Part shown: positions 45,448 to 55,508 of the stretch, in pieces | Numbering within the stretch: position 1 is the stretch's first letter | Layout: every line of letters begins with the position of its first letter | Assembly (NCBI GenBank): GCA_963669295.1 | Contig: OY769938.1 | Span: 5,270,001 to 5,334,000, forward strand | Direction: 5' to 3' | DNA length: 64,000 nucleotides | Source: G963669295 sp963669295 | GTDB lineage: Bacteria > Bacteroidota > Bacteroidia > Flavobacteriales_D > CALLUQ01 | Program-made: the position numbers and the translations under genes | Notes under the pieces: model-generated | The model's input: only the letters and a program-made list of their open reading frames with translations | What the model was told of the DNA's origin: nothing | Databases searched by the model: none

Positions 45448-47700
45448 ATGAGTATGAAACGAAAACAACTTATTTTAACATTAGCAACCTTCCTGCTTGC
45501 CGGAAGTGCTGTTGTGGCGCAAATTAGCCACGGAGGCACGCCTCGCAGTTGGTCGGCAGCAAAAACGGCCGCTACGGATGTTCCTGTGGTGAAGATGCCC
45601 GCTGTTGATGTTGCTGCACTACAAGCTGAGGATGCTATTAACGACGCACTAAAAGTAGGCCCATGGCGCTTCGGTCATAATCACATTGTAAACCTTGGCA
45701 TTAACAATGCGGGGGTGTGGGAAGAACTTAAGGGAGGCGATCGTGTTTGGAGAATTGCTGTAGAATCTCCCGGTGCATTAAGCATCAACATGGAATTCCA
45801 TGAGTACGTATTGCCTGAAGGCGCACAAGTATTTATTTACAACGAAGATCGTACCGAAGTATTGGGCGCCTTTACTCACGAAAACAACAAGGCACACGGT
45901 CAGTTGGGCGTTACCTTGATTCAAGGCGACAAGGCCTATGTAGAATATTTTGAACCAGCCAACGTACGCGGCCAGGGTGCATTGCGCATCGGGCAGGTTA
46001 CCCACGGGTATCGCGATTTATTTCGCTATGCTAAAGGGTTGGGCGATTCAGGCAATTGCAACAACAATGTAATTTGTCCTGTAGGCGATAACTGGAGGGA
46101 TCAAATTCGCTCGGTAGCCATTATTGTAGTAGGTGGTTCTGGTGCTTGTACCGGAACATTGGTAAACAACACTGCTAGCGATGGTACGCCTTATTTCTTA
46201 TCGGCCAACCACTGTGGTACCAACAGCACCAACTGGGTATTCCGCTTCAACTGGGAAAGCCCTGTTTGTGCGCAAAACCAAAACGGTCCTACCAATCAAA
46301 CAGTTTCAGGTGGTACTTTACGCGCTGCTAATGCAGGATCTGATTTTGCATTGCACGAGATGAGTGCCGCTCCTCCTGCTGGTTACAATGTATTTTATTC
46401 GGGATGGGATAACTCTGGCAATACGCCAACCTCTCAAGTAGGCATCCACCATCCATCAGGTGACATCAAGAAAATTTCCTTCGATAACAATTCTGCTTCA
46501 GCAGTGAGCTGGGGAGGTGCTGCCTGCTGGCAAGTGGCCAACTGGGAAGACGGTACTACCGAGCCTGGTTCTTCAGGTTCAGGATTGTGGGACCAAAACG
46601 GAAGGTTGATTGGACAACTGTACGGAGGTTCAGCGTCATGTCAAAGCAACACTGACGATAATTATGGCCGCTTTGACGTATCGTGGAACGGTGCCAGTTC
46701 TTCTACCCGATTGAGGGATTGGCTAGATCCGGGCAATACCGGGAACACCACTGATGATGGTTATGACCCGAATGGCGCACAGTTTCAATACGATGCCGCC
46801 ATTCAAAGTGTAAGTGGTGTTGATCCAAGCATTTGTAATGCCAATACTATCGCCCCTGTAGTGACCATCAAAAACAACGGTACTGATCCATTGACTTCGT
46901 TGAACATCAACTACCAAATGGATGGAGGTACAATAACTACATTGCCCTGGACCGGTAACCTGGCACCAGGAGCTACCACCACTTTTAACATTCCAACCAT
47001 TACTGTAACTGACGGACAGCATACGCTTACCGTGTTCTCTTCTGACCCTAACGGTAACAGTGATCAAAACACGGGCAACGATACCCGTAACGTGAGTTTC
47101 TTTGTAGTAACGCAAGGGGTAAGTGTATTTCTTGACCTTACTTTAGACGATTACGGCTCAGAAACGACATGGGAGTTCTCGCAAGGTGGGAACGTACTGG
47201 CTTCTGGTGGACCATACTCTGATGGAGCAGATGGCACCCTGATTACTGAGGAAGTATGCTTAGGCAACGGATGCTACGATTTCACCATTTACGATGATTA
47301 TGGCGATGGCATTTGCTGTGGTTATGGCAACGGATCGTATGAGGTAAATGATGGTATGGGCACTGTTTATGTAACAGGCGACGGCCAGTTTACCAACGAT
47401 GAAACCACCAATTTCTGTATCACTGGATTGGGTGTTGATGAAGCATCGGCATTGGCTGGTGTAAGCATTTACCCTAACCCATCGAACGGCAACATCAATG
47501 TTGATTTGTCGGAATTGGATGCCAGCGAAGTAACGGTAACCATTTACAACACCATTGGTGCGGTAATTCAAACCGAAACCATCAATGCACAAGGACAGTT
47601 GTTGAACTACGATTTAACTACACAATCGAACGGATTGTATATGGTTGAAGTTCGCACTGCCAAAGAAATGATGGTGAAAAAGATTCAGGTGAACAAGTAG
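45448..47700 (+). CDS. Secreted S1 (lysyl endopeptidase-like) protease with T9SS sorting domain
   Basis: This 750-residue exported protease has a signal peptide ending at VVAQ and an N-terminal propeptide-like region. The S1 triad is His255 (SANHCG), Asp299 (GSDFALHE) and Ser376 (PGSSGSGLW). The many cysteines and the SANHCG signature fit bacterial lysyl endopeptidases. After the protease come a CARDB/Ig-like domain (about residues 460-560), a second beta-rich domain with acidic loops (DDYGSE, DDYGDGICC) and the T9SS type A sorting domain (SIYPNPSNGNINVDLS to MVKKIQVNK). It should be exported by T9SS to the cell surface or medium. Confidence 0.88.
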   Translation: MSMKRKQLILTLATFLLAGSAVVAQISHGGTPRSWSAAKTAATDVPVVKMPAVDVAALQAEDAINDALKVGPWRFGHNHIVNLGINNAGVWEELKGGDRVWRIAVESPGALSINMEFHEYVLPEGAQVFIYNEDRTEVLGAFTHENNKAHGQLGVTLIQGDKAYVEYFEPANVRGQGALRIGQVTHGYRDLFRYAKGLGDSGNCNNNVICPVGDNWRDQIRSVAIIVVGGSGACTGTLVNNTASDGTPYFLSANHCGTNSTNWVFRFNWESPVCAQNQNGPTNQTVSGGTLRAANAGSDFALHEMSAAPPAGYNVFYSGWDNSGNTPTSQVGIHHPSGDIKKISFDNNSASAVSWGGAACWQVANWEDGTTEPGSSGSGLWDQNGRLIGQLYGGSASCQSNTDDNYGRFDVSWNGASSSTRLRDWLDPGNTGNTTDDGYDPNGAQFQYDAAIQSVSGVDPSICNANTIAPVVTIKNNGTDPLTSLNINYQMDGGTITTLPWTGNLAPGATTTFNIPTITVTDGQHTLTVFSSDPNGNSDQNTGNDTRNVSFFVVTQGVSVFLDLTLDDYGSETTWEFSQGGNVLASGGPYSDGADGTLITEEVCLGNGCYDFTIYDDYGDGICCGYGNGSYEVNDGMGTVYVTGDGQFTNDETTNFCITGLGVDEASALAGVSIYPNPSNGNINVDLSELDASEVTVTIYNTIGAVIQTETINAQGQLLNYDLTTQSNGLYMVEVRTAKEMMVKKIQVNK

Positions 47701-47719
47701 TCGTTCATCACCCTATGTG

Positions 47720-47778
47720 AAAAAAGCCGTCTGGTTCTGATCCGCCTGAGGCGGGCAGGATAACCAGACGGCTTTTTT
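47720..47778. terminator. Bidirectional rho-independent terminator
   Basis: AAAAAAGCCGTCTGGTT pairs with AACCAGACGGCTTTTTT, with a smaller hairpin CCGCCTGAGGCGG within the loop. A T6 tail is present on both strands, so it should end both the protease gene from the left and the minus-strand trypsin/tubulin operon from the right. Confidence 0.9.
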
Positions 47779-47811
47779 GTGTCTCACTTTAAAAGTATCC
47801 TTTCTTCTGGA

Positions 47812-48561
47812 CTAAAAAGGAACCCCAGCCTGTTCCAACAACACTTTTACCTCATCAATTTTCAGGGCTACGTTTTCGCCTTGCTGTGCTTCGGCATTCG
47901 TGGCTACCATAATTCCAATCACGGTATGATCGTTGGCCAAAAGGCAGGGGCCTCCACTGTTGCCCGGGTTGGTGGCTGCATCCAGCTTAAACATGTTCAA
48001 CCCTTGAAATTCACCACTGTTGATGTTGCCTTTGGTAATGGAAAAGTCACCGTTGGGGTAGCCAATCAATATTACCTCATCCAGGTTTTCCACACTGCCC
48101 GACTCTCCCAAAGTAAGTGGAGTGATGTCTTCTATGGCTACCACCTCTAGCACCGCCACATCTGTTAAAAAATAGTCGGCTTCTTCCCCTGTTGCACCAG
48201 ACAAAGGAGCAATGTATTTGATGGTAGCTTTGGTTTGATATTGATTTGCTGTTTGATCAAACAACAAATCTACTTGCTCGCCTACTGCATACTCTTCTAC
48301 CACATGCCTGGCGGTTAGTAGAGTCGTAGGGTTAATTAAAAATGCAGTTCCAGTACTGGTGCCTGTAGTTACCATTGCTACGGGTTCTTGAATATCGGTG
48401 CTAAAGGCAGGTTTGCCGGCAATGATGCCAAAATGAAACAGGGCATACAAGGCAAAGGGTAAAAAGAGCATTAGCACAAAAACTATGGTCGCCTTTTTAA
48501 TGCTTTGATTGATGGTGATGCGTTTTTTTTCTTGTACATGGTCGGTGATTCCTAAAAACAT
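47812..48561 (-). CDS. Membrane-anchored trypsin-like protease
   Basis: A single transmembrane helix (about 25-47) is followed by a trypsin-like domain of 249 residues in all. The triad is His86 (TARHVV), Asp134 (TDVAVLEV) and Ser202 (NPGNSGGP), so it should be active. The protein probably faces the periplasm. As the last gene of the tubulin/vWA/Hsp70 operon, six bases after the tubulin-like gene, it may process or be triggered by that machinery. The fold resembles HtrA-type proteases without a PDZ domain. Confidence 0.82.
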   Translation of the reverse strand: MFLGITDHVQEKKRITINQSIKKATIVFVLMLFLPFALYALFHFGIIAGKPAFSTDIQEPVAMVTTGTSTGTAFLINPTTLLTARHVVEEYAVGEQVDLLFDQTANQYQTKATIKYIAPLSGATGEEADYFLTDVAVLEVVAIEDITPLTLGESGSVENLDEVILIGYPNGDFSITKGNINSGEFQGLNMFKLDAATNPGNSGGPCLLANDHTVIGIMVATNAEAQQGENVALKIDEVKVLLEQAGVPF

Positions 48562-48567
48562 GGCGGT

Positions 48568-50973
48568 TTAGTTTGTGGTGTAAGCACTGCGGTTATTTTT
48601 CCATCGTTTGCTGTTGATGTTGGGGTCGGCCAACCCATCAGGTACATTTTCATACGCCCCTTTCATTAAATGGATATAGCTCAAATCTTCAATAGGATTA
48701 AAGTTTCCTTTTTCATCGTAAAACACGATGATATTTTTTAAATCGGGCAACTCTTTCTTGCCATCTACTGAATCCTCAAAGCCTCTGAAATTTTGCTTAT
48801 CAAATGTTTTCAGTACCTCTGAAATTTCATTGATGTTAGATCCTGTCACAAACCTTGGGAGAGAATCGTTTGGTTCAAGGATTTTATTGACTTTAAGAAA
48901 GGGAGATGTAGCCCGTTGAGCAATACTGATGCTATCGCCAGGTGATCGGCTGATGTGTTTCGCCACATTAAAATCCTCTACACAATTCAAGGTACTCATC
49001 TTCAGTCGAAAGGCTTTGAGAAAATCGAGATATAATTCATTATCAAAGTTGTTCTTTAATTGTTGTTTCAAGTAGGTCAACATGTTTTGCCTCCCTATCA
49101 CTTCCGACATGCTGCGCACATGCCCTCCTTTTTGCACAAAAGTGTCTTTCGCTTTTTGGCATTCGGTGGTAAAAGAATTGGAGGGGTACACCCGTAAAAT
49201 AGGCAACGTAATGTCGTCTATATCGCCCTGGATGTTGTTCATGGTTCGTGTAAAAGTAGTGGTACTGCTCTCCAATTCATCATTTTTACCAGTGATGGCA
49301 TTGGCTTGTTGAATAAGGTCGTCGAACAGTTGCAATTTGGGCAACTCATGACTATTGCCCTCTAATCGAATACGTCCCTCCTTGATATGGTTTCGAATAT
49401 CAGTGAGGGGCTTAATCGACAGGTGAATTTTCATCAAACTAAAAATGGTGCGCAACCGATCTTTCAACACCGCATCGTGCTCCAGTACTGTTTTATACGT
49501 TTTTTTGGTGCAGTTAATCGCCAACTGGCGTAAGGTGTTGTCCCAATTTTGTGGTTTCGACGATAACCCTATGGATTTCCAGTATTTGAATGTGCGACCA
49601 ATACTTTCCGTTATGGTCTCCAACGTATACTTTGCATAATAAAGGCTCTCCGTATTTTGCAAGCTGTTATCTACCTGCTCGTAAATGCCGTCGATAAAGG
49701 CATTTAAGGCCACCCGTATGTTGTTGTTCACCAGGGCATGGTAGTTGTCGTTACGCGTGCTGGCAAACATCGAAATGATGTATTCTACTACATCACCCTT
49801 TATTTCTCCTTTGTTAATTTTTATGGCGTCCTTGTCAATGGACAACAACAAGTCATCTCCTTCTACCACGTTAAGTGCTTCAAATCCACTTTCCAAAATT
49901 TGATCCAACACTTCTGGCATGCTTTTTTGAATAACCGCCCTGGAAATTTGACGCTGTTTTCCATTGAGGTAGTATTGATTGCTATCGGTCAATCTTTCAA
50001 TAAGGTTGATACTCAACTGCGCTGCTACAAGCTCCTGTATTTGATCTTTAGGGAATTGAATGGCCGCTAAACCAAACGTACCGTACTTTCCAATTAAACT
50101 ATTCCCGGCAGCATCTACTAAGCGTTCCCTTCTTTTCTCGTAAATGCCTGCAATGTTGAGGAATAAGTACAAGCCTGCCATTTTATACAACCCTCCCAGG
50201 CTACTGATCGCTGGAATGCCATTCGAGTAGTCCTGACTAATGAACTGTACCAATTCATAAGGAGGCCCTACTTCATCTTTATTGAATCCATTGGGCCATT
50301 TTTCCTCGTACTTGTTCATCATGTTATTGTAATACTTCAAATCTTTGATAGCACCGTAAGCATTTCCATACTTCACTTCATTTCCACGAATGGCTGCCGG
50401 TTCTTTGGGCAATAAGAAAAGGCCATACAGGTCTTTGATGTCGCTGATGATGTGCCTGATGAGGTAGCCCATATCAATAAATATTCCTGCCCCAGTGCCT
50501 CCAGTTAAGCTGCCCACCACAAATACCGATGGTTTCCCTTTTTGGTCGGTTTCGTTATTGCTCACATTCGTTACCCTGGAGTAAGCACCTTCAATGGCTT
50601 TGATCACATTGGTGAAGTTGTTGCCATGTTGATTTCTTCCCCACAATGCCAATCTACCACATGCACGAATTCCACCAGCACCCAACCCAGCAGATAATGC
50701 CATACTTTTGTCGGGAAGCCAGGGAGGGTTACCGCAACTGTTTTGAAGGTCTTCAATCATTTTAGCCATGTTGTCCAGGCTCACATATACCCTTCGAATA
50801 TCATCGCCAATGGGCGTTCCGCCAGACCGATTGCTTTCATTGGTTTCGATGTAGAGGTATTCCACATTGTTGGGTTTGTTAGTACCATACGTTTCGTAAT
50901 AAAACCGTTGGGTTTGCTTGAGGGTGTACAGGCCACTGGTGCCAATGCCAATGATGATTGTTGGTGTTGCCAT
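48568..50973 (-). CDS. Tubulin/FtsZ-like GTPase (Tubulin_2 type)
   Basis: This 801-residue protein has an N-terminal Rossmann-like strand and loop (IIIGIGTSG, 6-14), a GLGAGGIRACGRLAL block (96-110) and the tubulin signature GGTGAG (158-163), corresponding to the GTP-binding G-box of tubulin and FtsZ. The rest, about 500 residues, is a long helical C-terminal region. These features fit the Tubulin_2 family, large FtsZ-like proteins distinct from cell-division FtsZ and proposed to serve in membrane remodelling with vWA and OmpA-like proteins. It has no membrane segment and should form cytoplasmic polymers on the inner face. It lies between a small membrane protein and the protease. Confidence 0.83.
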   Translation of the reverse strand: MATPTIIIGIGTSGLYTLKQTQRFYYETYGTNKPNNVEYLYIETNESNRSGGTPIGDDIRRVYVSLDNMAKMIEDLQNSCGNPPWLPDKSMALSAGLGAGGIRACGRLALWGRNQHGNNFTNVIKAIEGAYSRVTNVSNNETDQKGKPSVFVVGSLTGGTGAGIFIDMGYLIRHIISDIKDLYGLFLLPKEPAAIRGNEVKYGNAYGAIKDLKYYNNMMNKYEEKWPNGFNKDEVGPPYELVQFISQDYSNGIPAISSLGGLYKMAGLYLFLNIAGIYEKRRERLVDAAGNSLIGKYGTFGLAAIQFPKDQIQELVAAQLSINLIERLTDSNQYYLNGKQRQISRAVIQKSMPEVLDQILESGFEALNVVEGDDLLLSIDKDAIKINKGEIKGDVVEYIISMFASTRNDNYHALVNNNIRVALNAFIDGIYEQVDNSLQNTESLYYAKYTLETITESIGRTFKYWKSIGLSSKPQNWDNTLRQLAINCTKKTYKTVLEHDAVLKDRLRTIFSLMKIHLSIKPLTDIRNHIKEGRIRLEGNSHELPKLQLFDDLIQQANAITGKNDELESSTTTFTRTMNNIQGDIDDITLPILRVYPSNSFTTECQKAKDTFVQKGGHVRSMSEVIGRQNMLTYLKQQLKNNFDNELYLDFLKAFRLKMSTLNCVEDFNVAKHISRSPGDSISIAQRATSPFLKVNKILEPNDSLPRFVTGSNINEISEVLKTFDKQNFRGFEDSVDGKKELPDLKNIIVFYDEKGNFNPIEDLSYIHLMKGAYENVPDGLADPNINSKRWKNNRSAYTTN

Positions 50974-50976
50974 GGG

Positions 50977-51360
50977 TTAAAGTATTGAGGGTTGATGAAT
51001 GATTTTTTTGAAGGCACTGCGTCGCATGAAAAAGAAAACGATGAGTGCGGTGTAGGTGACTAATTGCGGTAAGATGCCCAGGTAAAATTGAACAGAAGTC
51101 CACTGTAAATTATCCAGGCCATTGCGGTACAATAATATAAGCACATAGCTATTGAATAGCAAAATGCATCCGGTAATGGCCCATAAAAAAGCTAACCGTA
51201 AATGCACTTCTTTTCGCTGTTTGTTTTTTCGAAACAATAGCTTCGAAAATACCAGGTGAATGAGCCAAATAAATAAGCCCGCAATAAGTAAAAACACAGC
51301 TATTTTGAGCAGCGTATCTTGCATAGAGCTATAGGTGGTGTTAAAAAATAAGTTTTCCAT
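50977..51360 (-). CDS. Small membrane protein with three spans
   Basis: The 127-residue product has hydrophobic segments at about 18-38, 55-77 and 92-110 and basic loops (KLLFRKNKQRKE, RRSAFKK). I know no family. Its start is four bases after the stop of the upstream vWA gene and its stop is four bases before the tubulin-like gene. It could be a membrane adaptor that recruits the GTPase. Confidence 0.65.
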   Translation of the reverse strand: MENLFFNTTYSSMQDTLLKIAVFLLIAGLFIWLIHLVFSKLLFRKNKQRKEVHLRLAFLWAITGCILLFNSYVLILLYRNGLDNLQWTSVQFYLGILPQLVTYTALIVFFFMRRSAFKKIIHQPSIL

Positions 51361-51363
51361 AGT

Positions 51364-52524
51364 TTAGAAGTAATCGTCGTTGTTTGAAGTGTCCTGTTGA
51401 TCTGCTTTTGAAAAAATATCCTCCTCTTTTTGTGTTGGAGTTGTTGCTGTAGCCCCCCGATTCTTATTCCAGAAGTAATAACCTGCACCACCTGCACCCA
51501 ATAAAGCCAGGAAGAATAAAACACCCCCAAACCCTCCAGTACTGACACTCACATGCGTATAATCAGATCGGGTGTTGGCATGATTCGCAGCATAAATTCT
51601 AATTTTAAATTTGCCATCAGGAAGCTCAAGAGAAACCGTATTCGCACTCACGTTTTTACGCACTTCCTTGTGTTTGCCTCCTTCGTATTGCGACACCGCA
51701 ACATTGTATTTTATGCCTTTAGGGCAATCGGTGCATTTCCAATTCACATTCAACGTAGCAGCACCGTGTTCATATTCTTTGCCTTTCTTCACCCTCCGTG
51801 GTGAGATGACAGTAATGGTTGGATATTTTACTGTATCGATAGGTATTGGTGTTGGGGTGTTGGGTTTTGGTATACCAGGTGGGTAGTATTGGGAGATGTC
51901 TACCTTAGGAGAAAAGGAGAGGGCAAATAACGATTGACGACTAAATTTTATCCTGGTATAGCCCGCTTCGTTCACCGGATTGGTAGATGTATTGTACTCC
52001 TCCACCAGTTCCTGCGTACTGTTGTTGGGGTAGTTAGGCATACCGTTAGGGCCATAATCGTCTTGCACATTGTCGCTAATGATGCAGAGCCTGTATTGAT
52101 CAATGCCTTGTTTTTTGGCATACGCTGCAATTCTGGCTTTGGCCAGTACGATGTAAGTGGTATTATCAGTAGGCCGCCATGTTATGCTGTTCAATACAGT
52201 TTCCACGTCTGCACCGATGTTTTGAATGGTGGTAGGGTTTGGTGTAATTTGCAATGATGTATTCAAGTCGCCAAACGTGGCGATGGCTAGCTTGTCGTAC
52301 TGCTGCAAGGCAAAAAGAGGCAGATCCTGCTCTTTTCCTTGTGTAACTGCTGCTCCATGAGATAGTTGAGTACCAGTAAGCACATTCTCCAATACATCTT
52401 TGGCCTTTTGCAATTCACTTTTACTCACCGATTTCGAAACATCCACCAGTACAAAAAGATGTTCTTGTGCTATGGCCAGACTTGCCACAAGCATCAACGC
52501 AATGGTTACAATTAGGTGCTTCAT
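51364..52524 (-). CDS. Exported vWA protein with C-terminal membrane anchor
   Basis: A signal peptide (cleavage at SLAIAQ) is followed by a vWA domain with MIDAS motif DVSKS (about residues 28-32), a proline-rich linker (PPGIPKPNTPTPIP), a beta-rich Ig/Fn3-like segment and a transmembrane helix at about 328-348. The short cytoplasmic tail is acidic (NDDYF). The vWA domain is therefore periplasmic and could bind a partner through a metal. The gene follows the second vWA gene with one base between them. Confidence 0.8.
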   Translation of the reverse strand: MKHLIVTIALMLVASLAIAQEHLFVLVDVSKSVSKSELQKAKDVLENVLTGTQLSHGAAVTQGKEQDLPLFALQQYDKLAIATFGDLNTSLQITPNPTTIQNIGADVETVLNSITWRPTDNTTYIVLAKARIAAYAKKQGIDQYRLCIISDNVQDDYGPNGMPNYPNNSTQELVEEYNTSTNPVNEAGYTRIKFSRQSLFALSFSPKVDISQYYPPGIPKPNTPTPIPIDTVKYPTITVISPRRVKKGKEYEHGAATLNVNWKCTDCPKGIKYNVAVSQYEGGKHKEVRKNVSANTVSLELPDGKFKIRIYAANHANTRSDYTHVSVSTGGFGGVLFFLALLGAGGAGYYFWNKNRGATATTPTQKEEDIFSKADQQDTSNNDDYF

Positions 52525-52525
52525 A

Positions 52526-53731
52526 TCATATAATTTTTTTAGGGGATATCAACAGTCCTACCAGGGTATGTACCACAACAATGAGCAAGGTCCAATACAC
52601 CAAAAATCCATTGCCTTTAAATGTTTGAAGGGCATTATCAAACGCATCGAGGTACGCTGCTTTGTTATTTTCAGCTGCAAACACCTCTGCCCCGGCATCT
52701 TGAAATCGTTGCATCAACGGTGCTGGTGCAGCTTCCGAATAATCGATCATGTACACATTTTCCACAGGAAATCGAATATTGAACCCTTCATGGTCAAAAA
52801 AGAATTCTCCTGCATTGGGGGATTCCAGAAAGCTGTCTTGACCATCTGTTAGCGCAATTAACAATTGATTGGAATAGGGTTGGTCGCTCTTTGTTTCTTC
52901 CAGGAAGAGGTAGGTTTTCCAAATGGCTTCTCCAATGGGAGAGCCTATGCATTCGTTGGTAATTTGATGTACCCCATCCAACGCCAATTGAGGTGTATTG
53001 TACAAGGTTACCTGCCCTCCTTTCAAGTCATCGGAGTTACTTTTGTCCATCACTTGTGCCAGCGAGTAACTGGTGGTTTCCAATTCTTCGAAAACATATC
53101 CCTCAAGGGTGGTAAGTATTATTTCATTGTTCTCTTGCAAGCTGTTAAAGGTTTCAGCAAGTGCATCAATGGCCGCTGTTTTTTCCATGCTTTGGGAGTT
53201 ATCGTAAACAATGGCAATCATGTTTTGCCCCTTGTAAAGGGCAAAAAGCAGCATGGTAAACCCTAATAAAGGAATGAGGTAATACCACTTGTTTTTGCCA
53301 AATGCACGACGTGTAAACACCATGCGTTGATCGAATTGGAATGGGGTGATGGCAAAAGGTGCCAATGCTTTTAAACCATCTCTGCTGTAATGATTCCTTA
53401 GGCGGTACAACACCACTACTGGAACAAGCAGCGCAATGAAAAGGGAAAACAACAGGGTGAGTTGCCAGGGATGCTCGGCAAACCAGCTGGTGGCCCACCA
53501 ATAGCAAATCATTCCTACCCACACCATGGCCACCAACAACGCACTTACGATCCATGCCCGATGAATGATAAAGACCGTGGTGAGTTTTCTTTTTCGTGCC
53601 ACCAACTTCAACCCAATGGTGGTGAACAACCAAATTGAAAGCAGGGTGATTAATGGAAACAGCCAAAATACCATGGTATTGAATTGCGCTGTTTCCACGT
53701 AGTGGCTAAAACTTCTTAAAAATTCGCTCAT
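52526..53731 (-). CDS. Membrane vWA protein (BatA-like topology)
   Basis: This 401-residue protein has three hydrophobic segments in the first 110 residues, another at about 150-165, a vWA domain with MIDAS DNSQS (about 177-181) and a C-terminal helix (WTLLIVVVHTLVGLLI). The overall plan resembles BatA/BatB proteins of Bacteroidota but the sequence is distinct. It should sit in the inner membrane with the vWA domain on one side. Paired vWA proteins in one operon suggest a complex with two metal-dependent contacts. Confidence 0.78.
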   Translation of the reverse strand: MSEFLRSFSHYVETAQFNTMVFWLFPLITLLSIWLFTTIGLKLVARKRKLTTVFIIHRAWIVSALLVAMVWVGMICYWWATSWFAEHPWQLTLLFSLFIALLVPVVVLYRLRNHYSRDGLKALAPFAITPFQFDQRMVFTRRAFGKNKWYYLIPLLGFTMLLFALYKGQNMIAIVYDNSQSMEKTAAIDALAETFNSLQENNEIILTTLEGYVFEELETTSYSLAQVMDKSNSDDLKGGQVTLYNTPQLALDGVHQITNECIGSPIGEAIWKTYLFLEETKSDQPYSNQLLIALTDGQDSFLESPNAGEFFFDHEGFNIRFPVENVYMIDYSEAAPAPLMQRFQDAGAEVFAAENNKAAYLDAFDNALQTFKGNGFLVYWTLLIVVVHTLVGLLISPKKII

Positions 53732-53734
53732 GGC

Positions 53735-55495
53735 TTATGTTATTATGAACCTTGTTGGTCGTGATTCAAATGTTGTTTCCCATCCGTACTCCACAATTTC
53801 TATGACCGTGTTTTTGGGCAATCCTTCTACGCTGGCAAACAGGGGGTCTGCTGGCTGGTCAACCACTTCCCCTAACCCCGAATATTGCTCGAAACCTTCG
53901 AACAAAGGAATGTGCTTAGTAGTAATGCCCAAAGGCTTTGCTTGTTGTATGATTTCCTTGACCTGCGCTGCAAATTTGCTTTGCACCTCGGCAATGAAAC
54001 GTGTGTTGGTTTGCAATTTCCCCAGCTTACTGAATGACTCTGCCAATATCAACTGGTGGCTGTGATACGGAGTGACTACCCCAAGCAATTGGCGTTTGAA
54101 TTCTCGTAACTGTTCTGCTTCATCGTTGAAATTTTGCAAACTGTTATACAAGGTTTCATTGGATATGAACCCGGTGGTTCCAATCGCCTCTACCATTTGC
54201 CGCCATTTTTCAAAAGGCAATGGATGTACCCCATTTTGAAATCGGGTTAATAGCTTTGCTACCACCAACGATTCTTGTGGTGCATGCCGTTGTATTGCTC
54301 CCCAATGTTGGTATGCTTCGGTCAATGTGCTGGAGCACACCTCAAAATAAGAGCGAACACTCTTGCAGTAGGCAGGCAATTGCTCCACCTCTACCACTTT
54401 AAGCTTGTTGTAACGGGTTTGCAGTTGTTTTGCTTTATCCATTGCTTGTTCCTTTTCCTGCATTAATCCGTCCTTCTGAGTAAGCAACGTACTGTTTTCA
54501 CCTTCCAGCTTTTCTACCTTAGTTTTCAACTGTGCAATGGTTTCCTTATCCGTATTTGAATCCTTCGAATCATTCAGCTGCAATGCTTTGATCTTCTCGG
54601 TCAGCCGGTTTTCCATGGCTGTTAATTGCTCCAGGCTTACTCCTCCTCCATCTTCCTCTTCTACCTGTTGATTGCGATCTCCATTTATATGCCCTTTTCT
54701 ATCTTCTTCTTTAAGCTGTTTCTTTTTCGTAGAACCATCCTTACTATCTTTTCCTTCCTTTGGTTTATCATTGTTCCTCCTTAATTTCAGCAACACCCAT
54801 ATCAATAAAATGCCCAACAACAGTTCTCCCGCACCAATCAAAACGTACCACAAAAAATCTGGAGGTAACTCCACAGTGCCTCCTTCAATACAGCCATTCA
54901 ACTCGGGTGTTCCTGCAACATCAGGGCAATCATCTTCCTCATCAGGAGTGCCGTCTCCATCTCTATCAGGAGGTGGAGGCGGTGGCAGCGGTTTTGCTTT
55001 AATGCTGTTTTTATGCCAGTAAAAAGTGGGAGCATTTTGAATCACCACTTTAAGGGTGTCTTTAAACTTATCCGCTCCTATTGCGACTTGTGTGCTATCG
55101 ATTAAACGCACTTGCTTTACCCCATCGCCTGAATACAGCAGCAATGAATCATTTGCCTTCCCCTTGAGTTTACGCACCAGGTAAGTGGCATCGTTGAGCA
55201 GTTGCACTAACGAATCTTTTATGCCAGGGGTTAGGTAGATGGGGTCAACAGCGCAATTGGTTTCATACTTTGATTTATTTAATTTCAGGTTAGTAACTGT
55301 ACTTAAATTTACCACTACATTGATGTGTGTTTGCTCCTTATTTGCATAAGAAAAAGGGAGGATTTCTCCTTTCACTATGGTGATCTTTCCGCCTCGATAA
55401 CTGGCATCCTGAAGGTACTTTACATAGCCCTCCTGCCCTACTGCTGTTAAAGCAGCGCAGCACATGAATAACAAGGTGGCAATCCGTTTATGCAT
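53735..55495 (-). CDS. TSP3-repeat, single-span, coiled-coil membrane protein
   Basis: I start at the ATG at 55495, which gives a signal peptide (MHKRIATLLF to TAVGQ) and lies 13 bases after the Hsp70-fusion stop. The exported part ends with a proline run and a thrombospondin type 3 calcium-binding repeat (DRDGDGTPDEEDDCPD), as in OmpA-family linkers. One transmembrane helix follows (WYVLIGAGELLLGILLIWVL), then a charged linker, a coiled coil (from about 53735+1000 to +850 in the reverse direction, with KLEGENSTLLTQK) and a soluble C-terminal domain in the cytoplasm. It thus links outside calcium-dependent structure to an internal partner, possibly the tubulin-like or Hsp70-like protein. Confidence 0.75.
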   Translation of the reverse strand: MHKRIATLLFMCCAALTAVGQEGYVKYLQDASYRGGKITIVKGEILPFSYANKEQTHINVVVNLSTVTNLKLNKSKYETNCAVDPIYLTPGIKDSLVQLLNDATYLVRKLKGKANDSLLLYSGDGVKQVRLIDSTQVAIGADKFKDTLKVVIQNAPTFYWHKNSIKAKPLPPPPPPDRDGDGTPDEEDDCPDVAGTPELNGCIEGGTVELPPDFLWYVLIGAGELLLGILLIWVLLKLRRNNDKPKEGKDSKDGSTKKKQLKEEDRKGHINGDRNQQVEEEDGGGVSLEQLTAMENRLTEKIKALQLNDSKDSNTDKETIAQLKTKVEKLEGENSTLLTQKDGLMQEKEQAMDKAKQLQTRYNKLKVVEVEQLPAYCKSVRSYFEVCSSTLTEAYQHWGAIQRHAPQESLVVAKLLTRFQNGVHPLPFEKWRQMVEAIGTTGFISNETLYNSLQNFNDEAEQLREFKRQLLGVVTPYHSHQLILAESFSKLGKLQTNTRFIAEVQSKFAAQVKEIIQQAKPLGITTKHIPLFEGFEQYSGLGEVVDQPADPLFASVEGLPKNTVIEIVEYGWETTFESRPTRFIIT

Positions 55496-55508
55496 GGCGT
55501 TAAGGTGT

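Noticed and set aside
48568..50973. Cell-division FtsZ
   Set aside because: The protein is about twice the length of FtsZ, lacks the dcw neighbours and fits the distinct Tubulin_2 group better.
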